Shown here: piece by piece, positions 1 through 10,599 of the stretch | Numbering within the stretch: position 1 is the stretch's first letter | Layout: the number at the start of each line of letters is the position of its first letter | Assembly (NCBI GenBank): GCA_021396245.1 | Contig: WNYE01000049.1 | Location: forward strand, 62,001 to 126,000 | Reading direction: 5' to 3' | Origin: Sporothrix humicola | Taxonomy: Eukaryota > Ascomycota > Sordariomycetes > Ophiostomatales > Ophiostomataceae | Length of the DNA: 64,000 bases | Made by a program: the position numbers and the translations under genes | Notes under the pieces: generated by a model | Seen by the model: only the letters and a program-made list of their open reading frames with translations | Told to the model about the DNA's origin: nothing | Databases searched by the model: none

Positions 1-182
1 GCATCCCCGTCAACGAGTACTTTTGGCTCAACAGCCTGCATCCGACATCGCCTATCCACGACGTCGTTGCCGAGGCGGTTGCTATGCATTTGACAACCGG
101 ACCCAACGTTTGCCCGCCCCCAGCCGTGGACGAGACGCCCTACGAGCCCCCGAGCAACGGTGATGACTACAGTAATGTTTAG
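1..182 (+). CDS. GDSL/SGNH-type esterase, C-terminal end (5' part outside window)
   Basis: This is the last 59 codons of a gene that begins left of the window. The reading frame starts at base 3 and ends with TAG at 180-182. The visible protein contains FWLNSLHPTSPIHD followed by an amphipathic helix. This resembles the last conserved block of fungal GDSL-like lipase/acetylesterases (carbohydrate-esterase-16 type), where the His of the S-(D)-H catalytic site sits in a D/N-x-x-H-P-T context. Here the residue three before the His is Asn, followed by Ser-Leu. After this block comes a Pro/Asp-rich tail that ends in NGDDYSNV. Such enzymes are usually secreted and deacetylate plant polysaccharides or lipids. 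The signal peptide and the nucleophile Ser lie outside the window, so the family call rests on this one block. The next gene (737-2714) converges on it. Confidence 0.6.
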   Translation, partial: IPVNEYFWLNSLHPTSPIHDVVAEAVAMHLTTGPNVCPPPAVDETPYEPPSNGDDYSNV

Positions 183-736
183 TGGGGTTTTCTGTTTATT
201 TCGATTGTGGCGAACACTACAATGGTATTGTGTATGGCGGCCGTCGGCATGAGCCTATATGCCACTGTACTAAACGTCAAGAGCACCCTGCGCGGCGTGC
301 GCGGCATATGGGGGGTGTAGGGTGTCCTCCCTTTGCTGGTCAGTCTCGTTGCGGGTCTTTTGATAGTAGCTTTATATCATCTTCGGCTTTGGTTGTTTAA
401 TTTTTTTCTCTCTCTTTAACTCTTTTTTTTTCATTCTTTCTTTTTGTACAAAGTCTTTTTGGCGGGGTCGTTCGTACACGAAAAACAGCATGCAGCAACT
501 GGATTATTATTATTTCTTGCTACTGCCGAATAATTCTCTCTTGATTACTACGGACGTCTCTGCATGAGCGGCCCAACTTGCAACTAATTAGATCATATCT
601 CCATACGTTTGAATTATTGGACATTTGACAAAAGAAAAGGGTGTGTCGACAGGATGCTAGGAAGTTTACACAACGCAGTCTCCACTCAACATGGTATCAA
701 GGCAACATCAAGTGAATGCTGCCACTCCGGCTTAGC
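183..736. other. convergent intergenic region, T-rich 3' flank
   Basis: This space separates two converging genes. It includes a pyrimidine-rich run at about 395-448 (T and CT repeats) that is probably part of the esterase 3' UTR. No coding signal or structural RNA was seen. Confidence 0.6.
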
Positions 737-2714
737 TTAGACTGAGCTCTCAGGGCGGCCCTTGTCCGAACCGTTGAAACGGCCGCCGACAACGCTCACA
801 CTGCTGCCAGTGCTGCTGCTGCCGCCACGGCCAAGACGCGCCCAAACGCGGGTCGTCAGCTTGCGGTCCAGCTGCGGCAGGAACAGGCTGTACAGGAAGA
901 AGGGGATCAGCACGACGAGGGCGAACAGGAAGATGAAGCGCCAGCCGTTGGCCGCAGCCGTGAGCTCGGCCTGGATCGTCGCCTCCAAGATGGCATCAGT
1001 CATGCCCTTGACGGAGTCAAAGAACGTGCTGACAGAGGCGCCGCCCATGGTGGCCGTGACGGCGGCAAACAGGTCGGGCAGTTCCTCTTGAGGAAGGCCG
1101 GCGGCCGCAGCCGCGGCGGACACATCAGCCGTCAGGACATTGGTGTAACGGACGCCGTACTAGGTTGTTAGCATTACTCGAGGCAGGTGAGGACAGCATT
1201 TGGGAAGAACTCACAATAGTCTGGAAGACAGCGAGAAACACGGCAAAGACAATGCTCCGCAGGGAAGCGGCACCACCGACAGCAAGACCCATATCGCGGC
1301 GGTGCAGCTGCAGAGCACAGGCGGTGTGGCTGACAATCATGCCGTAGCCCTCGCCAATGGCCGACACAACGAAAAGGGCGACCATGAGCGGGTGGTTGGT
1401 GTTGTTGGCGGCGTTGAGGGGATACAGGGCCGTGCACTGGACAAACATGGCGGCGGCCATCTGCCACTTGACGAGGCGGGGCCGGAAGACTCCCAAACCA
1501 ATGACGGCAAGAATCCAGCCGCCGGCAATGCCCGCCGGCCAAACGGACACGTCCCAGCCGAGCTTCATGCCTGCCTCCTGGTAGACGGTGCTGAAGCCGG
1601 CTGTCGACGTGATGGGGACGAACCACAGGAACTGCGAGTTGAACGAGCAGACGGCAATCCAGGCCCAGGCCGACCATTCGCGGACGACATAGCTGGGGAC
1701 GGCGGTGTAGGCATTGCCCCAGTGGAAGGTGTAGAAGAGGTACAGAATGAAGGCAATGCCAAAGGCCGTGATGAGGACAATAGTCTGGCCAGTTAACCAG
1801 GCGAAAGCAGAGCCACCCCAGTACGTGGGGAAGGTCAGAAGAATGATGAAAACGGTCAGGAGGACAAGGCCGGCCCAGTCTTTGCGCGGACCCGAGTGCG
1901 TCTTGGCGTTCAAGGCGTCCATGCTAACAGCATCTTCGGCCTCGTCAATCTCGTCCTCGACCCGCTGCGGATGGTAAAAGACAAATAGGCCAACGGCAGA
2001 GACAAACGACAGGATCGCATTGATCGAGTACACCCAGCGCCAGCTGTCACTCGTATGGAGAGTCAAGGCCGTGCTGATGGCCGGGCCCATGGCATACAGG
2101 GGAGCAAGCAGGGAGCACGACAGCGCCACAACACCGAATCGCTGGCTGACGGGCACGAGCTCGGCCAGAGCCAAGAACGGGCCCTGGACCTGGAGACTTG
2201 TCCCGAGACCAATAAGGACAGCGAGGCCAGAGATGGCGGTCGGCTGTGTGGCAGAGACACGGCCGCTGGCCAAGAAGCCAATAAACGCCAAGACATTGCA
2301 AGCAATAAACGGCCAGCGGCGGCCGATAAAGTCGGTCAGACGGCCAAAGAAGAAGCAGGCGGCGGTGTGCGAGAACATGAGGACGGGGAAGGCCCAGACC
2401 GTCTCGGCCTTGCCCAGAGCAGCAGGGACGGCAGCCTGCAGCTGGTTCCACGAGACGGTCAACCCCAACATGGCAGCATAGAAGCCAAACGAGGTGGACT
2501 GTACGAGGCGAGGGTCAGTAATCAAAAGAGTGGCATAAAATTATGTGACAGTACTTACGACCAAGACACCGTAGAATCCTACAGACCGGAAGGGAGAGGG
2601 ATAGACGACATCCGGCGGCGAGGCGATGCCGGCATCTTCGAGATACTCGGCCGGTTCAGAGACCAGAGGGCCTCCGTTGCCCGTGCCGGACGTCTTTTCG
2701 TCCAGAGTGGTCAT
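737..2714 (-). CDS. MFS transporter, fungal multidrug/TRI12-like type (3 exons)
   Basis: A major facilitator efflux-type membrane protein of 620 aa. Exon 1 is 2714-2559, exon 2 is 2498-1215 and exon 3 is 1159-737. Intron 1 (2558-2499) starts GTAAGT and ends CAG; intron 2 (1214-1160) starts GTGAGT, has GCTAACAAC as branch site and ends TAG. Both introns keep frame, and the exon lengths of 156, 1284 and 423 bp sum to 621 codons. A polar N-terminus of about 50 residues precedes the first membrane helix. MFS motif A (GRLTDFIGRR) lies at residues 104-113. A charged loop (VEDEIDEAEDA) separates the two six-helix halves, and a last helix is followed by a Ser/Gly-rich cytosolic tail. About 12-14 helices are expected. 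The substrate is unknown. It is less like the other two MFS genes in the window than those are like each other. The start at 2714 is the first ATG in frame with the membrane region. Confidence 0.85.
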
Positions 2715-2851
2715 GTTTGTTGTGCTGTTGCGTCTATGTTTGAATTTCGTGTGCTGTTTGAATTATATCAAACCGTTAATGCTGACGTCTGCTCTTGTCG
2801 AAAATGAGGAAACAAGAGGAAACAGACAATTCCCATCAGACATTCCAAGAG

Positions 2852-2859
2852 TTTATATA
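2852..2859 (-). promoter_or_regulatory. TATA box of the MFS gene at 737-2714
   Basis: The sequence reads TATATAAA on the minus strand, 138 bp upstream of the ATG at 2714. Spacing and strand fit a core promoter for the MFS transporter. No transcript start can be seen. Confidence 0.5.
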
Positions 2860-3893
2860 TTCAAACCAAGTCCTATTCTGATCTCACCCCGAGCACTCGA
2901 GACATTGTAAACAACATGCTCGGAAACATGGACGCGTTTCTTGTCCGGCTAGACACCAACGATCGACATTCATATTCTCAGACTTTTCACGGCTTTCTGA
3001 CTATTCTTATTTTGAATTCAACGCCTCTCGCTGAAAACTGCGGGGAAACCGCCACATTATGGGGTCGCTCTTTGACTGCCCTGCCCATTGTTGTCTTTGT
3101 TGTCCTTTATCGACTGGCTCCAAAGTCGACGACATGCAAGACTACCGTGAACTACCTTGGCTACGCTTGGAACACTCTTTGACTACATTTGGACAACCTC
3201 CACAAACTCCAGTCCACCTCCTCACTTCCTCATCTTGGTGTCTGTCGATCGTCGTTTTTCTCCTCTTCTCCCCATTTGCAGACTGCAAGACTCTTCACAC
3301 TCAGGTGGGTGTCTTCTCCGATGTTGACAAAGACTTGGAGGTGTAAGACGGGCCACGGTATGTGGCATTCTCCGGGTGTACGTCGAAATGTCTTGACCGC
3401 AAATATTGTTGATCCACAATCATAGAACTGCCCCAGTCTCCAAGTTGCTCCATTTCCCCATGGGGAGAGTTTGTGGAGGAACAGGAGTAGACAAACAAAA
3501 CTAGTCTTTGTTTTCTGTTGTTCCCACAATACGACCCCTTTCCCGCCAGACTGGTCTCGTCCCGAGGTGGCTGGTGGCAAGGACGTATGCAGAAGGCTGA
3601 GACCAAGGTGCCAACTGCCAGCCCGGCACTGGCCCACACATATGATCTGGCCTAGGGTAGCTCAGGCGCGTCGACGTCGGGTTAGATCTCATACAGTAGG
3701 CCAGGAAGATGGCAAACATTTACTTGACTTGCCTTGAACTACTCTGAGAATGTCGGTGCTCGCCGAGATTGTCTGTAAAACATGCATATGAGCATACACC
3801 AGGGATGACTACAACTGGAGCGGAAATGGTGGCCGAGGTGCTATTGTGTATGATCTTCGTCGCCTGTGATAGTCATGTGTGTGCCTGAAATCC

Positions 3894-4441
3894 GAGTCAG
3901 AATCTGAACAGAAAAGTGGTTATAATAACTTTTCCATCTGGTCAGCACGAAAGCGACGACTTGATTCCATCGTGATGATTACAAAATCCAATTACAGGTA
4001 CGAGTATAGCTCGTCATATCGCACATAGTTCTTGTATCTCATTTTGCCTGCATCTGGGTCTGGGTATTGACAGAGCCCTGTGTTTAAGTACTGACTCGAC
4101 CCCAATTCTGACTTGGCCACTATCCAAAGTCTGACTCGGAGTTTGGCCACGATCTGACTCGGCCTCTGACCACATATATGAATCGCGTTAAAGACCACAA
4201 GCTGACTCAGATACACATAAGGCTCTGTCAAAATACTCTTCTGCCGAAATGTCGGAAAAATCATGTGGGCGATCGTGTTGACATATATAAAGAAGACGTA
4301 AAATGTCGTCAAATCGTAAGGGTCTTGACAATCGTCGCCCAAGATTGTGTGCCAACTTTTGACTCTTTCGACTGACTCCAACTGTCGATCGTCTTTGTTT
4401 GGATGCACTCTAGACTTCCCCCGCATGTTTTTGTTGACTCA
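3894..4441. promoter_or_regulatory. cluster of TGACTC (Gcn4/CPC1- or AP-1-like) motifs
   Basis: TGACTC occurs at 4092, 4132, 4155, 4203, 4360, 4373 and 4435 on the plus strand and at 3894-3899 on the minus strand. Two are full TGACTCA (4203-4209, 4435-4441). Eight hits in 548 bp is far above the roughly 0.3 expected by chance on both strands. Three of them fall in a degenerate repeat of about 23 bp at 4107-4172 (TCTGACTcGGccac pattern), so part of the excess may come from local duplication. The TGACTCA sequence is the known target of Gcn4/CpcA-type bZIP factors. Whether these sites act on either distant flanking gene is not visible. Confidence 0.35.
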
Positions 4442-6135
4442 AAGAGAGAGCGAAAAGTGGAATATCTGCGGCATCAACCCTCTTCGGCCGCATTTTCCGA
4501 TCGCGTCGGAGAAGCACACTCACACACTTCTCGGCCGATGTTTCCATAAACAAGAGCACATGAACGACTCATGTTGTTTCTCATTGCCAATAAAACTTGG
4601 AGAAGGGCCATGTTACAAATTCCGACCAAAGTTTGCATGCTCAACTAGGTCGGCATATCCAAGTCAGTTATTAACAGCTTTAAAATGTCGTCTTCGGATC
4701 GGAAACCGGTACAAGGAGACTCTCATAAGATAAAACTCTACAAACTCCTCAATCATTTGAAATTCTTACCCCCCAGAAGGAATAAAAAAAGAAAGAAAAA
4801 AAAGTCCACCTTCATAATGTCCAGTTCTATGGCCAAGAAAAGCATTTATAGCCCAGACCACCTCCTGCCAACCGAACATCACGGACAATTATCACGACGA
4901 GCGTCGCGTGATTGCCTCGATGTCTGACAAAACTCTGACAGATCAGGCCGAGCACATAAAAACATAAAAATCCAAATGTGATTATAGCATCTCCAAAGTC
5001 TTCCTATTCCGGCCCGTCCTCATTCCCTCCTTTAGTCCACGATATCGTCGGCGGAAATCCACCACAAATGTGCCGACTGGGTATGTTGACTGTGCCGATT
5101 GTGGCTTGACAGGTGTGGCTTGTAAATTCTAGTCAGGCTAGGGCCGAGATTCTGACTTTTGACTTTGGGGGGACAAGATCTGGTCCACACGGGGCAGTCT
5201 CCACCCTAGGTACTATCCTATTGGTCCAGGTTTGCTGGCGCTGGTCCAGGCCTGGCCCATGCACAGCAGTCCACAGGCGTGTCCAGTCCACATTGGGCAG
5301 GTCCACAGGTGCCAGTCTGGATGGCACGGTACCATTGCTAGCAAAACTGCAGGAGAGTGACAATGAGACACCTGCGTGAAGGAGAGGAATAAAAAAGAAA
5401 AACAAATCTCACGCCAATCTCTCCACTCCTTTTCGCCCCGGTCGTTCCTGCATATGCCCGTCTACACCCTGAAAGTCCGCTGGCGTTCCTGTGCCTGGCG
5501 CTTGTCACCCGCTGTCTCGGTGCTTGTCTTGTCCCCCCATCTGGTCGCGATCTTAAAATTAAGCTTCCTTTTTGCTCTCCTTTTCCTGCTTAACCTTCTT
5601 TTGCGACAGCGATCATTTTTCTTGTCTTTTTGTCTTCCTGCACGACACGCCCACTCCTTTGCGTGCGTCACGGACTTTGATTGTCTGCAGCAATACCGAC
5701 TTTACGATCTCTGCAGCAATGAACGCCCACAATTAGCACTTTCTTCTCCTCGGTGCATCGCGACAATTAAAAGGCGCAATTCAAGAAAATCAAGCAATTC
5801 AAACACGTCCAGTCTCGACGACACACTCTTTTCGTAGCGACATTTCCTCGACGACGACTCGTTCTCTCATTTTACTACTGACAGGCCGTCTGCGACACGC
5901 GCCTTTACATTCCTTTTACTCGTTAACTCGACCCGATATTCGATATTCGTATCTCCTTCTGACCGGGTTTCGACAATCGCTTCCCGTCTCTTGTTTTGCA
6001 TTTGCACTCGCCTTCCACTCCTTTCGTCTCGAATTTCCCGGTCGAGCCGGTTCTGTCGACGCTCTTCAAAACCACTTCGCCTTTGCAAGGCCAGCCTCTC
6101 ATTTCAACACCATCAACCAAAACGCCACACTCACA

Positions 6136-6945
6136 ATGCATTCAATACGCACCTGGGCATCTGCCCTCTTTGCGGCGGCCTCTGTCTCCGCCGCCACCTC
6201 GTCGGTCCCCGTCACGCCGCATGCCAGCTATTCCTCGTCGATCGGTGTCCTGGGCTGCAAAGTCAACACAAACCGCATCGCCTACTGGCCGATGGCCGTC
6301 GACTGCAACAACATTTGCGTGTCGCTGTCGTATGAAGGCCGCCAAGTGTACTTGCTGCGGATCGACCAGTCGGGCGGCGCCCACGATGTCTCGTATGACG
6401 CCTGGAACTACTTGGTGACAGGCAAGTCGGCGACCAGTGATCCGACCGCCGGCGGCGCCGTCGAGATGCAAACGGAAAACGTCGACGCGTCCAAATGCGC
6501 CGGGCTCATCAACACGTCCGACAAGAAGCTGCCGCTGAGCGCCGCCAACAGCATGAACTTTTTGAATAGCTGCCTCGAACAAAAGGCCGACGGCAAGACC
6601 AGCTGGGTCGCCAACAATTACGTGCTGTACAACATCCTGGACCCCATATGCACATGGGGCTACAACGAGGTCTGCACCCTGACCAATTGGCCCGACCAGA
6701 ACCAAGCGACGTGCCCGGACACGCTGGGCGACCCCGTTGCCTTGACTTCGCAGCCCGTCTACAACATTGAGTACCCGACGGGCAAAAAGGTGCTGGCCGG
6801 GTCGACGCAGTCGTCGACGTCGGGCACGACGCCCAACACCTTCAACGCGGCGTCCGGCTGCGGCAACATGTTCCAGTGCCAGCCGCTGCTGTTCTGGGCC
6901 GTCGGCCTGTGCACCCTGCTGCACTCCTTCTTTGGCCGTTTATAG
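6136..6945 (+). CDS. conserved fungal secreted protein, probably GPI-anchored
   Basis: A single-exon protein of 269 aa. Residues 1-19 form a signal peptide (hydrophobic, cleavage likely after VSA). Residues 35-200 form a Cys-containing globular domain with strongly conserved-looking segments such as GCKVNTNRIAYWP (40-52), DCNNICV (56-62), RIDQSGGAHDVSYDAW (75-90) and NNYVLYNILDPIC (160-172). I recall this set as a widespread fungal secreted family of unknown function, possibly with an RlpA/expansin-like double-psi barrel, but I cannot verify the fold here. A Ser/Thr-rich linker (222-236) leads to a hydrophobic C-terminus (about 250-265), consistent with a GPI attachment signal. It is thus likely a cell-wall or membrane-surface protein. 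The start is preceded by a pyrimidine-rich leader, and the next gene converges on it. Confidence 0.82.
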   Translation: MHSIRTWASALFAAASVSAATSSVPVTPHASYSSSIGVLGCKVNTNRIAYWPMAVDCNNICVSLSYEGRQVYLLRIDQSGGAHDVSYDAWNYLVTGKSATSDPTAGGAVEMQTENVDASKCAGLINTSDKKLPLSAANSMNFLNSCLEQKADGKTSWVANNYVLYNILDPICTWGYNEVCTLTNWPDQNQATCPDTLGDPVALTSQPVYNIEYPTGKKVLAGSTQSSTSGTTPNTFNAASGCGNMFQCQPLLFWAVGLCTLLHSFFGRL

Positions 6946-7705
6946 CCCGTCGTCGAGGTCTTGTTTTGTTTTGGATGTTTATCTTTTGGATGTTTGTCTT
7001 TTTGGATGATATCATGGTTCGATGCTTGGATTTTTGTTTTGGATATTTCCCCATTTGTTTTCTTATTTCTAGCCTGCGTTTTCTTGGATATCCCCTATTG
7101 TTCTTTTTTTCCCCTTCTTCCACTCCTTCAGCCTCTTCCTTTTCGCTTCTTACACAGCCTTCATGAAGGCCACCATTTATTTACGACACATGGCATTGGG
7201 CCACCTTTACATCTTATTACATAATTCTCAGGATCTACCCTCGATCCCCTGGTACATAATCTCAAAAGCAACATATTCTTCCATCTTCACACCTTGTCCA
7301 ATGACAAAGAACAATCTCATGGCAACACAGCATTTCGAGTACTACTGGATCTTGTCCCAAATCTCACTTGACTCTTATTGCTCCTTTTGTCTCACTGTCT
7401 CACCCGACCCGACGTCTTGAATTCCACGTGGATGGACCTTGCATGCGCCACTGTCTCTCGCTTCCGTGCCGAAGATTCCAACGGACAGCATAACAGTGTC
7501 TTTACAACAGTTTATTCAAAACATGTCGCCGTTAAACAAAATCTTCTCCGGGTATGATTGAAACATCATTTACTAACTCTGTCTAGACGATTATCAAACA
7601 AAAGAAGACGCACAACGGTATCAAAGGAGTGTAAGAAGAAGGAAAACACAACAACAAAGCACAACAACAACATTACACGACACCGCACACCGCACACCGC
7701 ACACC
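6946..7705. other. convergent intergenic region with short repeats
   Basis: The 3' flanks of two converging genes. The plus side has several TTTTGGAT words (about 6964-7050). The end nearest the DUF1996 gene has a (CACACCG)n tract at about 7681-7705. No coding signal was seen. Confidence 0.55.
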
Positions 7706-8769
7706 CTAGTTCACAGTCATGCCGCCCGGCAGGACCGACAACCAGCTGTCGAGGTCCTCCTTGACCTGCACCTTTTGCGTGCACTTGTTGGCCTGCTCAA
7801 TCGTCTGCACCTTGAGGGTGGGGCAGTTGATCTTGTTGTTGAACAGGTCGCTGTTGCAGTTGGCGTCCATGGCCCGCTGCAGCGCGTCGCCCTTCCAGCC
7901 AAAGACATAGTCCGCGTGGTGCCCGTACCCGGACTTGTCGCCAAACGACCACACGAAAGGCTGCGACCCGTCCGCCGGCCACTCGGCCTTGTTGTTGAAC
8001 GGCCGGGTGTCCCAGTACGTCTCGTAAAAGACCTGCGGCACGCTGACAGGATGCGTCGACGGGCACGCGTTGCCCGACGGATAGGCCGTGTGGCTCTGGT
8101 GGTCGGGGCTGTCGAGGTCCTTGCCGTTCCAGCACGTCGGGAAGCGCACGCTCGCCATGATGCCGGCCGGGCAGGCGCCTTTGGGGAAGTCGGTGGTGGA
8201 TCCCGACCGCGTCATGCTCGACTGCAGGCACGTGTACGTGAGCATCGGGTACTTGCGGATCTGCGCCGCCGTGCGGAAACTCGGGTCGCCGACCGTCATG
8301 CGGAAGCCGGGCTTGAACGCGGTGACCTTGGCATTGCCCGTCGTCAGATAGTACACCGTCTGGCCGCCCGTGGCCGCGCCGTAGCCCAGCTCGTTGCCAA
8401 ACGTGTTGACCCGCCGGAACGTGCCGTTGCGCGCGCGGAAAAAGAGGACCGCCGTCCAGTAATTCGAAAAGTCCTCGACGGGCGTGCACGACGTGCACGT
8501 CGCCGTCGTCGGCATGTCGTGCACGGTGTAGTCCATTGTCGAGTTGAACGCGTTGCCGCCGACCACCTGGTGCAGATGCGGCGACGGCGTCGTGCCGGGG
8601 TTGACAAGACTGGAAGGGTTAGCTTGGGACATCGTCTTGCTGCTACGCATGGCGATACTCACGGATCCAGACGCTCAACAACGAGCTGAGAGCACGAGAA
8701 GCGGAGCGTCGTGGCGGCCTCGACGGTCGAGACGGCCGCCGCTGCGGCGAGAAGGGACTTCCAGTACAT
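7706..8769 (-). CDS. DUF1996-domain secreted protein
   Basis: A protein of 336 aa from two exons, 8769-8663 and 8609-7706. The 53-bp intron (8662-8610) starts GTGAGT and ends CCAG, and it splits a Pro codon. Residues 1-18 form a signal peptide ending in VEA. The mature protein starts ATTLRFSCSQLVVERLDPLV and continues into a full DUF1996 domain. Hallmarks include P-H-L-H-Q-V-V-G-G-N-A-F near the start, FGNELGYG, SVRFPTCWNGKDLDSPDHQ in the middle, CPSTHPVSVPQ and YGHHADYVFGW towards the end. DUF1996 proteins are common in ascomycetes and basidiomycetes and are secreted, sometimes with WSC or carbohydrate-binding modules. No such module or GPI signal is present here. The molecular function of the domain is unknown. 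Codons are strongly GC-ending. Confidence 0.9.
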
Positions 8770-9220
8770 GATGATTGTCTGGACGGGACTTGGCGATAAT
8801 GATATTCAGGTACGGTCAACAGAACCTGGTTTTCTGGCAATACTCCCAAAAAGTCGAAACAGAACCAGAAGAAAGAAGGAGGGAAGGAATCCTGTCGCAA
8901 AAATGGGCAGACGCAGGATATATCTGGGGTTGTGACCTCCCTTCTCGTCCAGTTTATGCCCAGCCTCGAATCCTCATATATTCTCGGCTTCTCGGTTTAC
9001 AACTCTGCCAATATACGCCGTATACAAGTCTGGGGAAAATAGAAACAAGGCAAAGCATCACATATACAGAAGCCATGACAAAATCGGCAAGTGTTTTGAG
9101 TCTTTCCCTTTTTTGTCTCCTACCAGGCTTGCGCCGTTGTGCCCCTTCCTGTCCCTCCTTCATCCTCGTGGCTTTGTTTTGCCCCCGGCACAGTCAATAT
9201 CAACCTGAGATTGTGTTATT

Positions 9221-9260
9221 CTACCAGTCGTATATTGTTTCTACCAGTCGTATATTGTTG
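9221..9260. repeat. two-copy 20-bp tandem duplication
   Basis: The unit ctaccagtcgtatattgttt at 9221-9240 is repeated at 9241-9260 with one mismatch at the last base. Confidence 0.8.
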
Positions 9261-9492
9261 TCCTGGCGCCTAGTCTTTGCCTGTTATGTCCTGTATTATC
9301 GTCCACCTATCATGATATAACCAGCGCAATATTTCCGTGGAATCGTGATACATCCTCCTTGATTCCATTATAAAGCACGATGGCGGTCGTCAGCGTCAGT
9401 ACTGTAGAGTACTGCAAAACAATACTCCGTGCCCAGCAATATAAACAACTTCCAAGACTTCTGTCAGTTCAACGGGATATTTCGACCGGGCG

Positions 9493-9532
9493 GGCCAATC
9501 AAGGCCAATCATGGCCAATCATGGCCAATCAC
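9493..9532 (+). repeat. four-copy 10-bp repeat carrying CCAAT boxes
   Basis: GGCCAATCA recurs every 10 bp at 9493, 9503, 9513 and 9523. Each unit holds a CCAAT pentamer, the binding site of the HAP/CCAAT-binding complex, in the same orientation and on the same helical face. It lies about 730 bp upstream of the DUF1996 gene, which is read from the other strand. It may be regulatory or just a small tandem array. Confidence 0.5.
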
Positions 9533-10599
9533 GCCCGTGTCAGGCAAATGCCGACCGCTTTTCCCCAGTTCTCCAGACTTTCTGTAAGTCTCCATTCTCC
9601 CATTTACGCCACGGATAATAGTCCAGATAAATTACAGGTGCACCAATACAAGGAAACATCATATATTATTTTAGTCTTCCCTTCTCTGCACGTCCGCTCG
9701 CCTCTTTCCTTCATTCCTTCTTTCCTTGAAAGGAATGCCGCAACTACCGTGACTGCCGTCTAAAGTCTCCATTTCTGATCACACGCACGCACCGCCCAGA
9801 AAAAGACATGGCAAGTCCAAGGCGTAAGTCTTGATCTCCATTTTACCAGGTGCTGTTTCCATATTAAAAAGATGACAGAAGCATGTTGCCTTTCGTATCC
9901 TTCTGTCTCCTTTTTTGTTCCTCCTTCCTTTGATCCTTTTGTCCCCCACGCATCTTGTCAAGACAGCACTATGACTTCTCTGTGCCCAGGCCGTATTTCC
10001 ATTCTGGGGTATACAGCTTCATGTATTTCTTTTGTCACTCACAGGACCGCAAACGGCAAGAAATGTTCCGCTGTCTTCCCTGAATGTCACTTTATCCCCT
10101 GTCGCCCGTTTGTTTTCTGTATATCTCCCCGCAAAATCAAACGAACCAACAGACACCTGCCGTCCGGAGAAATGCCTGTCCACGTTTTCTTGGCTGCGTC
10201 TGTTTGTGTGAAAAAGGGCACAGCACTCAAGCAACAAAGCATACAGTGTACAGGGATTATGGGAGAGATTTTATGCCCAGCAGTATTGCTAGTACTCATC
10301 AACGAACAACAGGTTATGCAGACAGGAACAGGCAACAAAGTTTGAGCTGAGAACAATGAATAAAAATTGACTATTATGCTAGAGTTGGATCGGTTGTGTT
10401 GTTGTGTCTCTATCGTAGCGCTTTCCCAATAACAGAAAAGAAAAAGATGGAAAATATACTTGTAAACGTCTCTCTAATGAAATGAAATGCAATAATCAAG
10501 CATGAAAACAAAGAGGGGAAGCAATGCAAGCATAGACGTATACAAAATCTGGATACAAGAGAGGATACACAAAGCGGATGATAATGAACCTGAGAGTGT

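Larger units (their letters stand above)
2715..6135. other. 3.4 kb region without recognisable gene
   Basis: This region lies between two divergently oriented genes. Open frames in it are short, differ in all six frames and resemble no known family. It holds a TATA box (2852-2859), a cluster of TGACTC motifs (3894-4441) and a stretch with repeated GGTCCA/GTCCAC words (about 5179-5320). From about 5380 to 6135 there is a pyrimidine-rich leader on the plus strand, typical of a fungal promoter/5' UTR, feeding the gene at 6136. Confidence 0.6.
8770..10599. other. 1.8 kb region without recognisable gene
   Basis: This lies between the DUF1996 gene start and the BLM10 3' end. It contains TATA-like AT tracts (about 8918-8928 and 8976-8986), a tandem duplication of about 20 bp (9221-9260) and the CCAAT repeat at 9493-9532. 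The longest open frame (9872-10345) has no coding character that I recognise. Confidence 0.55.

Noticed and set aside
3992..4426. Open frame of 144 codons on the minus strand
   Set aside because: It coincides with the TGACTC repeat-rich stretch. The protein has no plausible composition or homology, and the frame is interrupted upstream.
9872..10345. 157-codon plus-strand frame upstream of the BLM10 3' end
   Set aside because: It has no recognisable family, its composition is Cys/Ser/Pro-rich without a signal peptide, and other frames of similar length overlap it.
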